A stretch of 34,454 nucleotides of DNA from an uncultured Collinsella sp. GTDB taxonomy: Bacteria > Actinomycetota > Coriobacteriia > Coriobacteriales > Coriobacteriaceae. The DNA is taken from positions 1 through 34,454 of the forward strand of contig UQLI01000026.1 in the NCBI GenBank assembly GCA_900541715.1, in the 5' to 3' direction. The translations under genes were made by a program, and so were the position numbers. Positions 25,891 through 33,761 of the stretch are shown piece after piece. How positions within the stretch are numbered: the first letter of the stretch is position 1; every line of letters starts with the position of its first letter. Under the pieces are notes generated by a model. The model ran no database searches. It was given only the letters and a program-made list of their open reading frames with translations, and was not told the origin of the DNA.

Positions 25891-25908
25891 GGGGTCTGTG
25901 TGCTTGGA

Positions 25909-25928
25909 ATACGAACATATATTCGTAT
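25909..25928. promoter_or_regulatory. Operator-like palindrome before the small toxin-like gene
   Basis: ATACGAA-CATATA-TTCGTAT is a perfect palindrome. About 20 bases on, TGGTAGAAT (from 25946) looks like an extended -10 hexamer, so the palindrome would cover the -35 region of a promoter for the small gene at 26016. Confidence 0.5.
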
Positions 25929-26015
25929 ATATAACTAGGCTCTGGTAGAATCGGTATCGTTGACGGCAGTTCCATGTGCCGGGCAGCGCCCTCCATCTGA
26001 TGGGAGGTGATGCCC

Positions 26016-26141
26016 ATGACCGATCTGATTGATTTCGTGAGACTTCTGACCGCTTTGGTCTCGTTCTTCACGGCGCTTGTCGGCCTTTCCGAGGCACTCA
26101 AGCAGCGTTCGAAGCGCAACAGAAGGGGTCGCCGCCGCTAA
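26016..26141 (+). CDS. 41-residue membrane peptide, candidate type I toxin
   Basis: The peptide has an N-terminal hydrophobic helix (about residues 4-25, LIDFVRLLTALVSFFTALVG) and a very basic tail with KQRSKRNRRGRRR, the layout of holin-like type I toxins. A strong GGGAGGTGAT ribosome-binding site lies before the ATG, and CCTCCA just upstream can pair with TGGGAGG and so hide it; such sequestration is known for type I toxin mRNAs. A stem-loop follows at 26166-26202. No antisense RNA can be proved from sequence. It may instead be a small membrane protein of another kind. Confidence 0.55.
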   Translation: MTDLIDFVRLLTALVSFFTALVGLSEALKQRSKRNRRGRRR

Positions 26142-26165
26142 GGCATTGACCCCCTAATGCAAACA

Positions 26166-26202
26166 ACGGCGCTGCCCAGCTAGCTACAACTTGGGCTGCC
26201 GT
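26166..26202. terminator. Stem-loop after the small toxin-like gene
   Basis: ACGGC-GCTG-CCCA pairs with TGGGC-TGCCGT, with a small bulge, around the loop GCTAGCTACAAC. The sequence GCCCAGCTAGCTACAACTTG resembles 3' structures of toxin-type small mRNAs and could be the terminator of the toxin or of an opposing RNA. The T-run is poor (CACTATTCT). Confidence 0.5.
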
Positions 26203-26295
26203 CGACACTATTCTACCCACGAATGACTTTTTGGACAATCGGTACTGCCGCTTCAAAAGCCAGGCACAACTGGCACAACCTAGGCGGTCGCTGAA

Positions 26296-26324
26296 TGTGA
26301 CATGGGAACTGTCCCTTCGCCACA
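26296..26324. repeat. 29-base palindrome, family C copy 2
   Basis: TGTGACATGGGAACTGTCCC, then TTCGCCACA. The arms TGTG/CACA and GGGA/TCCC pair. It matches the copy at 25862-25890 in length and layout. It lies upstream of the second TetR gene, in a stretch with no other gene. Confidence 0.6.
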
Positions 26325-26352
26325 TCCCAAATATTGCCTTTACGTGTTGATA

Positions 26353-26395
26353 CACACGGTGTGCAATAATACTCGCACTGTGCAATAGCGCACAG
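26353..26395. promoter_or_regulatory. Operator region of the second TetR gene
   Basis: Two palindromes, CACAC-G-GTGTG (26353-26363) and CTGTGC-AATAGC-GCACAG (26378-26395), lie 22 bases before the start codon of the TetR gene. The phrase TGTGCAATA is repeated (26360 and 26379). They probably bind the adjacent regulator. Confidence 0.5.
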
Positions 26396-26416
26396 GCTGA
26401 GTAACAAGGAGGACGC

Positions 26417-27127
26417 TTGTCCCAGCTCGAGAAATGCGATCGCCGGTCCCTTCGCTCGCAGCGTGCCCTTCGCCAGGCACTTGCCAGCGAGCTTGCCGAA
26501 AGCGGCGACCTTTCGCGCATTAATGTCGCGTCGCTCACCGAGCGCGCTGGCCTTACGCGCCGTACGTTCTATTCGCACTACCGCGATATCCCTGACTTTA
26601 TCAATCAAATCGAGGATGGCTTGCTGACCGAGATCCGTGAGCGTATTGAGCTCATCACCGCAGCTCAGCTGCCCGATCTCTATCACAACATCGATGAGCT
26701 CGAGCCGGCGCCCGGTTCGGTTGAGCTGCTGCGTTATCTTGCGGCCAACCGCGACTTAATCGGTGCGCTGCTGGGTCCGGGCGGCGACCAGGCCTTCATT
26801 AAAAGGATCATCGACACCGCGCGTGAGGCTGTGGTGCCGCGTGCGCAGACGGGCATTTTGGGCCTGGCGCTGGGCACGTTCTTTGACTACTACGTCACCT
26901 ACGTCGTGAGTGCCGAGGTCGGCATGATTCAGCGCTGGTTTGAGCGTGGGCTCACCGAATCGCCCGAGGCCATGGCGCGCATTATGACGGTGCTCGCTTT
27001 TGTGCGCCCTGGTGACCTGTATGGCCAACCCATCGATATCAACGTGCCGGAATACGGCATGAAGCTATTGAACCTGCAGCTCGAGGACGCGGCCGACACC
27101 ACCGCAGCCGTCGAGTCCAACAACTAA
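26417..27127 (+). CDS. TetR family regulator linked to the activase gene
   Basis: A 236-residue regulator. The N-terminal helix-turn-helix reads RINVASLTERAGLTRRTFYSHY (about 35-56, in two parts) and the C-terminal domain is of the TetR_C type. The start is TTG at 26417, four bases after AGGAGG. The activase gene starts 11 bases after the stop, so they share a transcript. Autoregulation through the palindromes just upstream is likely. The effector is unknown; an acyl-CoA or other dehydratase-pathway metabolite would fit, by inference. Confidence 0.9.
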   Translation: MSQLEKCDRRSLRSQRALRQALASELAESGDLSRINVASLTERAGLTRRTFYSHYRDIPDFINQIEDGLLTEIRERIELITAAQLPDLYHNIDELEPAPGSVELLRYLAANRDLIGALLGPGGDQAFIKRIIDTAREAVVPRAQTGILGLALGTFFDYYVTYVVSAEVGMIQRWFERGLTESPEAMARIMTVLAFVRPGDLYGQPIDINVPEYGMKLLNLQLEDAADTTAAVESNN

Positions 27128-27138
27128 GAGGAGAGACA

Positions 27139-30100
27139 ATGAGCAAACTCGTCGAGGGCATTAAGGACCGTATGGTCGCTGCCGCGCGTGAGGCTGCGCC
27201 CGCCGTGGTGGATGCCGCGCAGAAGGCCGCGACCGCAGCTGCCGAGAAAGTTGCCGAGGCAGTTGCCGATGCCAAGAACGCGGCAGGGGAGACGTCCGTC
27301 GCTAGCGAGCCCGCCACCGCCGCTGAGCCCGTAGCCGCCGCCCACGCCCCCGAAGGCGCGATCTTCAACCCCGAGGCCGCCCGCGGCAACCTGCACCTGG
27401 GCATCGACGTGGGCTCCACCACCGTCAAGCTCGCCGTGCTCAATGACGACAACCAGATCGTCTACGCCAAGTACCAGCGCCACCACACCGACGTCCGTGC
27501 CTGCGCCCGCGACTTGTTCGAGGCTGCTGCGACCGTGCTGCCGACGGCCCAGATGACCTGCGCCATTACCGGCTCGGGCGGCCTGCTGCTGTCCCAGTGG
27601 CTCGACCTGGAGTTTGTCCAGGAGGTCATCGCCAGCAAACGCGCCGTCGAGACCCTCATCCCGGCCACCGATGTCGCCATCGAGCTGGGCGGCGAGGACG
27701 CCAAGATCATCTACTTCGACAACGGCATCGAGCAGCGCATGAACGGCACCTGTGCCGGCGGTACGGGCGCGTTCATCGATCAGATGGCCACTCTGCTGCA
27801 CACCGACGCCAGCGGCCTTAACGAGCTCGCGGCCAACGCCACCACCATCTATCCCATCGCCAGCCGCTGCGGCGTCTTTGCCAAGACCGACGTCCAGCCG
27901 CTGCTCAACGAGGGTGCCCGCCCCGAGGACGTGGCCGCCTCCATCTTCCAGGCCGTCGTGACCCAGACTATCTCGGGCCTGGCGTGCGGCCGTCCTATCC
28001 GCGGCAACGTCGCCTTCCTGGGCGGCCCGCTGCAGTACCTCTCCGAGCTGCGCCACCGCTTCTACCTCACGCTCAACTTGGACGAGGAGCACCGCATCGT
28101 GCCCCAAAACGCTCACCTGTTTGTGGCGAGCGGCGCCGCCATGGCGCACGAGTCCAACAAGCTCAGCACGTTCCCGCAGCTCATCGAGGCCATCGATGCC
28201 CTGGGTGACACGCAGGGTGCCGAGGTCGAGCGCCTGGATCCGCTCTTTGCCACCGACGAGGATTTTGCCGAGTTCAAGACCCGCCACGACACCGAGGTCG
28301 TCCCCAAAGGCAAGCTCGAAGGCTACACCGGCCGTGTGTTCATTGGCATCGATGCCGGTTCCACCACCATGAAGGCCGCGCTCGTGGGCGAGGACGGTCA
28401 GCTGCTGCACACCTGGTACGGCAACAACAACGGCGACATCCTGGGTACGGCCAAGGTCATCATGGCCGATTTCTACAACCATATCCCCGCGGGCTGCACC
28501 ATCGGCCACGTGACCACCACAGGCTACGGCGAGGCACTGCTCATCGAGGCCCTCAAGGCCGACTCCGGCGAGATTGAGACCGTCGCGCACCTGCGCGGCG
28601 CCAAGGCGTTCCTGCCCGGCGTCGAGTTCATTCTGGACATTGGCGGCCAGGACATGAAGTGCCTGCGCGTGAAGGACGGCGTCATCGAGCACATCATGCT
28701 CAACGAGGCCTGCTCGTCGGGCTGCGGCAGCTTTATCGAGAGCTTCGCCGTGTCTATGAACATGGACGTGCGCGCATTTGCCGACGCTGCCATCCATGCC
28801 AAGTCCCCCGTCGACCTGGGCAGCCGCTGCACGGTCTTTATGAACTCGCGCGTCAAGCAGGCGCAAAAGGAAGGCGCCACGGTGGGCGACATCGCGGCCG
28901 GCCTGTCCTATTCCGTCATCAAGAATGCCCTGTTCAAAGTCATTAAGCTGCGCGACCCCAAGGAGATCGGCAGCCAGGTGATCGTCCAGGGCGGCACCTT
29001 TATGTCCGACGCCACGCTGCGTGCGTTTGAGCAGCTTACCGGCGTTCATGCTGTGCGCCCCGACATTGCCGGCTGCATGGGCGCCTACGGTGCGGCACTG
29101 CTCGCCCGCGATCGCGCCGGTGCCGACGGCACCTCGACCATCCTGTCGGCCGAAGACATCGCGCACCTCACCGTGACGCAAAAGCATGTCCGCTGCGGCC
29201 GTTGCTCCAACAACTGCCAGCTCACCGTTAACGACTTTGGCGGCGGCAGACGCTTCATTACCGGCAACCGCTGCGAGAAGGGCGCCGGCCACAAAAAGCA
29301 GAAGACCGAGGCCCCCAACCTCTTCAAAAAGAAAAATGAGCTGCTCTTTAACCGCGAGGTGCTGAGTCCCGACGAGGCCCCGCGCGGCACCGTCGGCATC
29401 CCGCGCGCACTCAACATGTACGAGAACTATCCCTTCTGGCACGCGTTCTTTACGCGCCTGGGCTTTAGCGTGCAGCTGTCCGACCAGTCGAGCAAGAAGA
29501 CCTACCAGGCGGGCATCGAGTCCATGCCGTCCGAGAGCGTGTGCTACCCGGCAAAGATGAGCCACGGCCATGTGATGAACCTCATCGACCGCGATGTCGA
29601 CTTTATCTGGATGCCGTGCGTGCGCTGGGAGCGCAAGGAGGATCCGACCGCCGGCAACTGTTACAACTGCCCCATCGTCATGAGCTACCCCACGGCGTTG
29701 GCACTCAACATCGACGAGATCCGCGAGCAGAACATCGAGTTCCTGTACCCGTTTGTGCCCTATCACGACAAGACCGAGCTCAAGCGCCGTCTGTACCAGG
29801 TGCTCGCCGTCGACCGTGTGGCCGATGCGCAAGCTGGTCGCGGTCGCGTGCGTGGACCCAAGATCACGCGCTCCGAGGTCGATGCCGCCGTCAACGCTGC
29901 TTTTGAGGCCGATGCGCGTTTCCACGAGGATATCCAGACCATGGGCGAGGAGGCTCTTAAGTGGGTCGAGGACCATGGCGGTCACGGCATCGTGCTCGCC
30001 GGTCGTCCCTACCATAACGACCCCGAGATCAACCACGCCCTGCCCGAACTTATCTCGAGCTTTGGCTTTGCGGTCTTTACCGAGGATTCGCTTGCGCATC

Positions 30101-31917
30101 TGGTAAAGCCCGAGCGTCCGATTCGCGTCGTCGACCAGTGGATGTACCACAGCCGCCTGTACGCCGTCGCCCGTTTTGTGACGATGCGCAACGACCTGGA
30201 CCTGATCCAGCTCAATTCCTTCGGCTGCGGCCTGGACGCTCTGACCACCGATCAGGTGCAGGAGATTCTGGAAGCCAGCGGCAAGATCTACACCGTGCTT
30301 AAGATCGACGAGGTGTCTAACCTGGGTGCCGCGCGCATCCGCATCCGCTCGCTCATGGCAGCGCTCAAGGACCAGGAGGCCGAGCGCCTGGCCGATGCCA
30401 CGGCCGCGGGCGAGGCCTACGAGCAAGGCGATGCCGCGCCGGTGGCGCCCTCCACGGATGCCCCCGCGTTCGCGAGCCGCAAGTACACGTTCGAGGCGCA
30501 GCGTGAGAGTGCTTCGACCGCGTGGCCCAAGGTGCCCTTTACCGAGCAGATGCGCGAGGAGGGCTACACCATCCTGTGCCCGCAGATGGCGCCGATCCAC
30601 TTTGACCTGGTCAAAGAGGTGTTCCGCGGTGCCGGCTACAACTTGGAGCTGCTGCCCTCGACCGACCACGATGCCGTCGAGGCTGGCCTGCGCTACGTGA
30701 ACAATGACATTTGCTATCCATCGATCCTGGTGACGGGCCAGATTATGGAGGCCATCGAGAGCGGTCGGTACGACCTGTCCAAGACGGCCGTGGTTATCAG
30801 CCAGACCGGCGGCGGCTGCCGTGCCACCAACTACATCGCACTCATCCGCAAGGCCCTGCGCGAGAGCGGCCACCCCGAGATCCCGGTGATCTCGCTTTCG
30901 GCCGTGGCGCTCGGTGAGGACAACCCCGGCTTTAAGATTACGCCGGCACTGCTTAAGCAGGCAGTCTATGCAGTGCTCTTTGGTGACGTCATGATGCAGA
31001 TGCTCTATCGTTGCCGCCCGTACGAGGCCACGCCCGGTGCCGCCAACGCACTCTACGAGGAGTACATGGCGCGCGCCCGCAAGCTGGCGCCTAAGTTCAA
31101 CAGGCACAACTACACCAAGTTGTGCCGCGAGGCCATCCGCGCGTTCGACACCATGCCGCTTGTGGGCGAGGGTACCAAGCCGCGCGTGGGCGTGGTTGGC
31201 GAGATCCTGGTCAAGTTCCATCCCACGGCCAACAACCACGTGGTCGATGTCATTGAGCGCGAGGGCTGCGAGGCTGTGGTGCCGGGTCTGCTCGACTTCT
31301 TCCTGTACTCCATGAGCAACGCCGAGCTACAGAAGGACGAGCTGGGAAGCTCTGCTACCACGCGCGCTGGTATGCAGGCGCTCATCAAGCTGGTGGACTG
31401 GATGCGTACGCCGGTGGAGGAGATGCTCGAAAAGTCCAGCCGCTTTGAGGCGCCCGAGCGCATCGACACTATGGCCGACAAGGCTCGCACGGTGCTCTCG
31501 GTGTGCAACAACATGGGCGAAGGCTGGCTGCTCACGGCCGAGATGCTCGACCTGATTGACCATGGTGCACCCAACATTATCTGCACGCAGCCCTTCGCGT
31601 GCCTGCCCAACCACGTGGTGGGTAAGGCCGTGATCAAGGAACTGCGCCGTCAGCACCCCGAGAGCAACATCGTCGCAGTGGACTACGACCCCGGCGCGTC
31701 CGAGGTCAACCAGCTCAACCGCATTAAGCTCATGATCAGCGTGGCCAAGGAAAACATGCGCGCCGGTAAGGGCTTTAAGCTCGAGAAGGTGGCGCCGCTC
31801 GCGATGGACGAGGTCACCGGCCAGATGCGTGCCCACGATGGCTGCGTGAGCTGCGGCTCGGTCGACGAGAGTGCCGTGGCGTCGGTCGCTGAGCGCCTGG
31901 GACGCGGTGTGAAGTAG
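27139..31917 (+). CDS. Giant 2-hydroxyacyl-CoA dehydratase activase-related protein
   Basis: A 1592-residue protein that couples ATP hydrolysis to low-potential electron transfer. An Ala-rich linker (1-75) leads to a first BcrAD/BadFG ASKHA ATPase domain (LHLGIDVGSTTVKLAV, about 85-330; CAGGTGAF cluster Cys) and a second one (VFIGIDAGSTTMKAAL, about 397-660; ACSSGCGSF). Then come a Cys-rich knuckle (CGRCSNNC, about 686-693) with GNRCEKGAG, a DUF2229-like domain (GIPRALNMYENYPFW), HgdB-like parts with Cys residues, and an end motif CVSCGS. Known for the family: single-domain activases serve HgdAB-type dehydratases; the fused form's target is not known. A dense antisense reading frame is an artefact of GC-rich coding sequence. 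SD GAGGAGAG; ATG start. Confidence 0.93.
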   Translation: MSKLVEGIKDRMVAAAREAAPAVVDAAQKAATAAAEKVAEAVADAKNAAGETSVASEPATAAEPVAAAHAPEGAIFNPEAARGNLHLGIDVGSTTVKLAVLNDDNQIVYAKYQRHHTDVRACARDLFEAAATVLPTAQMTCAITGSGGLLLSQWLDLEFVQEVIASKRAVETLIPATDVAIELGGEDAKIIYFDNGIEQRMNGTCAGGTGAFIDQMATLLHTDASGLNELAANATTIYPIASRCGVFAKTDVQPLLNEGARPEDVAASIFQAVVTQTISGLACGRPIRGNVAFLGGPLQYLSELRHRFYLTLNLDEEHRIVPQNAHLFVASGAAMAHESNKLSTFPQLIEAIDALGDTQGAEVERLDPLFATDEDFAEFKTRHDTEVVPKGKLEGYTGRVFIGIDAGSTTMKAALVGEDGQLLHTWYGNNNGDILGTAKVIMADFYNHIPAGCTIGHVTTTGYGEALLIEALKADSGEIETVAHLRGAKAFLPGVEFILDIGGQDMKCLRVKDGVIEHIMLNEACSSGCGSFIESFAVSMNMDVRAFADAAIHAKSPVDLGSRCTVFMNSRVKQAQKEGATVGDIAAGLSYSVIKNALFKVIKLRDPKEIGSQVIVQGGTFMSDATLRAFEQLTGVHAVRPDIAGCMGAYGAALLARDRAGADGTSTILSAEDIAHLTVTQKHVRCGRCSNNCQLTVNDFGGGRRFITGNRCEKGAGHKKQKTEAPNLFKKKNELLFNREVLSPDEAPRGTVGIPRALNMYENYPFWHAFFTRLGFSVQLSDQSSKKTYQAGIESMPSESVCYPAKMSHGHVMNLIDRDVDFIWMPCVRWERKEDPTAGNCYNCPIVMSYPTALALNIDEIREQNIEFLYPFVPYHDKTELKRRLYQVLAVDRVADAQAGRGRVRGPKITRSEVDAAVNAAFEADARFHEDIQTMGEEALKWVEDHGGHGIVLAGRPYHNDPEINHALPELISSFGFAVFTEDSLAHLVKPERPIRVVDQWMYHSRLYAVARFVTMRNDLDLIQLNSFGCGLDALTTDQVQEILEASGKIYTVLKIDEVSNLGAARIRIRSLMAALKDQEAERLADATAAGEAYEQGDAAPVAPSTDAPAFASRKYTFEAQRESASTAWPKVPFTEQMREEGYTILCPQMAPIHFDLVKEVFRGAGYNLELLPSTDHDAVEAGLRYVNNDICYPSILVTGQIMEAIESGRYDLSKTAVVISQTGGGCRATNYIALIRKALRESGHPEIPVISLSAVALGEDNPGFKITPALLKQAVYAVLFGDVMMQMLYRCRPYEATPGAANALYEEYMARARKLAPKFNRHNYTKLCREAIRAFDTMPLVGEGTKPRVGVVGEILVKFHPTANNHVVDVIEREGCEAVVPGLLDFFLYSMSNAELQKDELGSSATTRAGMQALIKLVDWMRTPVEEMLEKSSRFEAPERIDTMADKARTVLSVCNNMGEGWLLTAEMLDLIDHGAPNIICTQPFACLPNHVVGKAVIKELRRQHPESNIVAVDYDPGASEVNQLNRIKLMISVAKENMRAGKGFKLEKVAPLAMDEVTGQMRAHDGCVSCGSVDESAVASVAERLGRGVK

Positions 31918-31963
31918 CTAAATTATTCCGACGCTAACAGCGGCTTGCCGAAATAATGTGTGA

Positions 31964-31997
31964 GGCGCGGTGGCGGCCATCTGGCTGTCGCCGCGCC
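31964..31997 (+). terminator. Terminator after the activase gene
   Basis: GGCGCGGTGGC pairs with GTCGCCGCGCC (31987-31997) and is followed by ATCTTTCT. It begins 46 bases after the activase stop codon. A weaker AT-rich palindrome (ATTATT...AATAAT) lies just before it. Confidence 0.8.
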
Positions 31998-32076
31998 ATC
32001 TTTCTCTGGCTTGGTCTGGGGCGGTGCTGACAATGAATGGTGCGGTCAGTGCTCGGCTCAACCCGCTGAGAAGGTG

Positions 32077-32204
32077 GGGCTGAGCCATGTATTTCGGAAG
32101 TGGGGCACAGGCTTGCGGGTGGTGAGTGGGTCACTGATTTGGCAAAAGTCTGTCAGGCCCTCGTTGTTTTCTCTCGGAATACTTCAAAATACATGGGCTG
32201 ACCC
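32077..32204. repeat. Long inverted repeat between the activase and LysR genes
   Basis: Left arm 32077-32101 (GGGCTGAGCCATGTATTTCG then GAAGT) and right arm 32181-32204 are inverted copies with a few differences; the shared block is CATGTATTTTGAAGT. The loop of about 80 bases holds no gene. A smaller hairpin (GGCTCA...TGAGCC) overlaps the left arm. Apart from the terminator and this element, 31918-32264 shows nothing I can assign. It marks the border to the AT-richer region. Confidence 0.65.
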
Positions 32205-32264
32205 ACGCTTCTGTTCTGGCGGAATACACTGCTGTTTTGCATGGAATTAGCATGCCCGTCATAT

Positions 32265-33221
32265 TCAGCTGGAAAGGTCTCCTCTTTCAGCGCTTTTTAA
32301 ACATCGAGAGAGCTGGCGTGCCTCAAGTTGAATGCAGCTTATCGCGTGATGAGTCTGCGCTTGGGTATCGTTTGAATTTGAAACGCAGTAAAAAGGGATT
32401 GATATTCTGTCTTGTTCGCTTAGGCAAACGATTTTTGCTGGATAGCCTATCCTGAATTGAGACGCTTGTGAGGCTATGGTCAGAATAATCCCATGCTTAT
32501 GAATCAGAAAACCGGACAAATTTTGCTGGTCTGCTAAGTTAATATTCTCGTAGGAAGGGGAAAGGCCCAGATGGTTAAATACTGAGTTTATTCTCTTTCG
32601 ACAATATCGAATGTCACAGGTGTTTGCAATTGGATATCGAGCCACCGCGTTTAGATTTGCCGTTGCGCGACTGGCTAATGGGTGGCTGCTTTCAACTAAG
32701 AGGTTGACTTCGGCATTCAATAAAAAATGTGATTCAAAAAGATTGGTGTCTACTTGTCCAGCGACAATTGCAATGTCGATTTGTCTGTCAAGTAGAAGGG
32801 ATAAACACGTTCCGCCGTCGTCATATCTGGAAACAGTAAACTTACCGCCCTTATACTTTTTCGAAAGCCTGTTCAGTGTGGGCTGGTTGAACCAGCTTGC
32901 GAGTATTGGTGCTAGTCCGACTGCAACGCGTGTCAAACGTGTCTGGCTTATTTTTATCTTTTCACGCGTGATTTGCGCATACGCTTGAATTCCCTCAACT
33001 GAAGCTAGTACATCTAATGCTATAGGAAGGATTTCCTCTCCATAGTTTGTTAGATGTAGAATACTGCCTCTTTTTTCGAACAGCTTCAGACCAAGTTCAG
33101 ATTCCAATGCTCGAATGCCTTTTGAAACAGCTTGCGGCGAAACGCTTAATATAGTTGCTGCATCCGAGTAATTCTGATAATCAAATACCTTTATGAAATA
33201 CTGCAGCTGAACAACATTCAC
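32265..33221 (-). CDS. LysR family regulator
   Basis: A 318-residue transcription factor. The N-terminal winged helix-turn-helix is typical (YSDAATILSVSPQAVSKGIR, about 18-37; ESELGLKLFEKRG after it) and a LysR substrate-binding domain follows (about 90-300). It is transcribed away from the Cys-rich peptide genes, with a 158-base shared promoter region, the classical LysR arrangement, so it probably controls them. Base composition is clearly AT-richer than in the rest of the window, as in the peptide cluster, which suggests joint acquisition. The effector is unknown. Confidence 0.9.
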   Translation of the reverse strand: MNVVQLQYFIKVFDYQNYSDAATILSVSPQAVSKGIRALESELGLKLFEKRGSILHLTNYGEEILPIALDVLASVEGIQAYAQITREKIKISQTRLTRVAVGLAPILASWFNQPTLNRLSKKYKGGKFTVSRYDDGGTCLSLLLDRQIDIAIVAGQVDTNLFESHFLLNAEVNLLVESSHPLASRATANLNAVARYPIANTCDIRYCRKRINSVFNHLGLSPSYENINLADQQNLSGFLIHKHGIILTIASQASQFRIGYPAKIVCLSEQDRISIPFYCVSNSNDTQAQTHHAISCIQLEARQLSRCLKSAERGDLSS

Positions 33222-33379
33222 CAGAATTTCCTTAGGTTGAATTTTAAATCAGTCTAAGTGTAAATTAAATAATGTTAAACAAGGCAAACAAATTGTTTCA
33301 TCTAGTACAAAAAGTTATCAAACAGCTTTTGACTTTTTGACCAAAGTATAACTAGGCCTAGAACGAGAAAGGAGCCATT
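33222..33379. promoter_or_regulatory. Divergent promoter region, LysR and Cys-rich peptide genes
   Basis: AT-rich spacer. TATAAC at 33347-33352 is a good -10 for the peptide operon, but no consensus -35 lies 16-18 bases upstream, which fits activator dependence. The palindrome CTAGGCCTAG (33352-33361) covers the expected transcription start and could bind a repressor or activator. AAAGGAG precedes the GTG start of the first peptide. LysR boxes (T-N11-A) can be placed in several ways, so none is marked. Confidence 0.55.
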
Positions 33380-33550
33380 GTGGATTGGATACAGCCAACT
33401 CAAACACCTAACGATATTGCTTTGCTATCAAGTTGGTGTCCTTGTCAGGGCGCAAAATGTCAAGGGCGCTGTAATCCCTGGGGGATGTGTGCCGTGTACA
33501 CGGGCGGGAATTGCCGCGCATTTCAACATTGCGGTATACACGTTAGCTAG
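33380..33550 (+). CDS. Cys-rich putative RiPP precursor peptide 1 (56 aa)
   Basis: A small ORF starting at GTG, five bases after AGGAG, ending at TAG 33548-33550. The product begins MDWIQPTQTPNDIALLSS (leader) and continues with a core that has seven Cys at 20, 22, 27, 31, 37, 45 and 51, plus Gly, Trp, Asn and Gln, ending HCGIHVS. A short acidic/hydrophobic leader followed by a Cys-rich core next to a radical SAM gene is the pattern of sactipeptide or ranthipeptide precursors, in which Cys sulfur is linked to a carbon of another residue. I do not recognise the exact family. A longer ORF in another frame (33378-33734) overlaps both peptide genes and is less convincing. Confidence 0.72.
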   Translation: MDWIQPTQTPNDIALLSSWCPCQGAKCQGRCNPWGMCAVYTGGNCRAFQHCGIHVS

Positions 33551-33558
33551 GAGCTCCG

Positions 33559-33723
33559 ATGGAATATATTCAAAAGCCAGTGAATACTCAGATGCCTGCT
33601 TCGTCTCGAGATATTTCTACGTGTGTGTCCTGTGCAGCACATATTTGTTGGAGTTATTCAGGGGGAGGACCGTGTGGCCTGAGGATCTGCATTACCAAAT
33701 TTTGTGGCTGGAATTACTCCTAA
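33559..33723 (+). CDS. Cys-rich putative RiPP precursor peptide 2 (54 aa)
   Basis: An ATG-started ORF whose ribosome-binding site AGGAG overlaps the stop codon of peptide 1, so the two are translationally linked. The product begins MEYIQKPVNTQMPASSRDIS and has six Cys at 22, 25, 30, 39, 44 and 49 with a GGGP stretch (35-38) in the core. The leader resembles that of peptide 1 (M-D/E-W/Y-I-Q, then P and T), while cores and Cys spacings differ. That suggests one maturase acting on two substrates. It ends KFCGWNYS. No export or protease gene is visible inside the window. Confidence 0.72.
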   Translation: MEYIQKPVNTQMPASSRDISTCVSCAAHICWSYSGGGPCGLRICITKFCGWNYS

Positions 33724-33761
33724 TGGCAGGTTGAAATATTGAAATATGCAACGGAGTAGAA

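Noticed and set aside
25886..26119. 77-residue minus-strand ORF opposite the toxin-like gene
   Set aside because: No ribosome-binding site or domain; it is the reverse of the better supported 41-residue ORF and its leader.
27124..31239. 1371-residue minus-strand reading frame opposite the activase gene
   Set aside because: It is low-complexity, His/Val/Gly/Leu-rich and without any recognised domain; such antisense frames are expected opposite GC-rich coding sequence, and the plus-strand frame has clear activase motifs.
33378..33734. 118-residue ORF overlapping the peptide genes
   Set aside because: It starts at TTG, two bases from the GTG of peptide 1, has no recognisable domain, and is in a different frame; the two shorter ORFs each have well-placed SD sites and Cys-rich products. 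Codon statistics could still test this.
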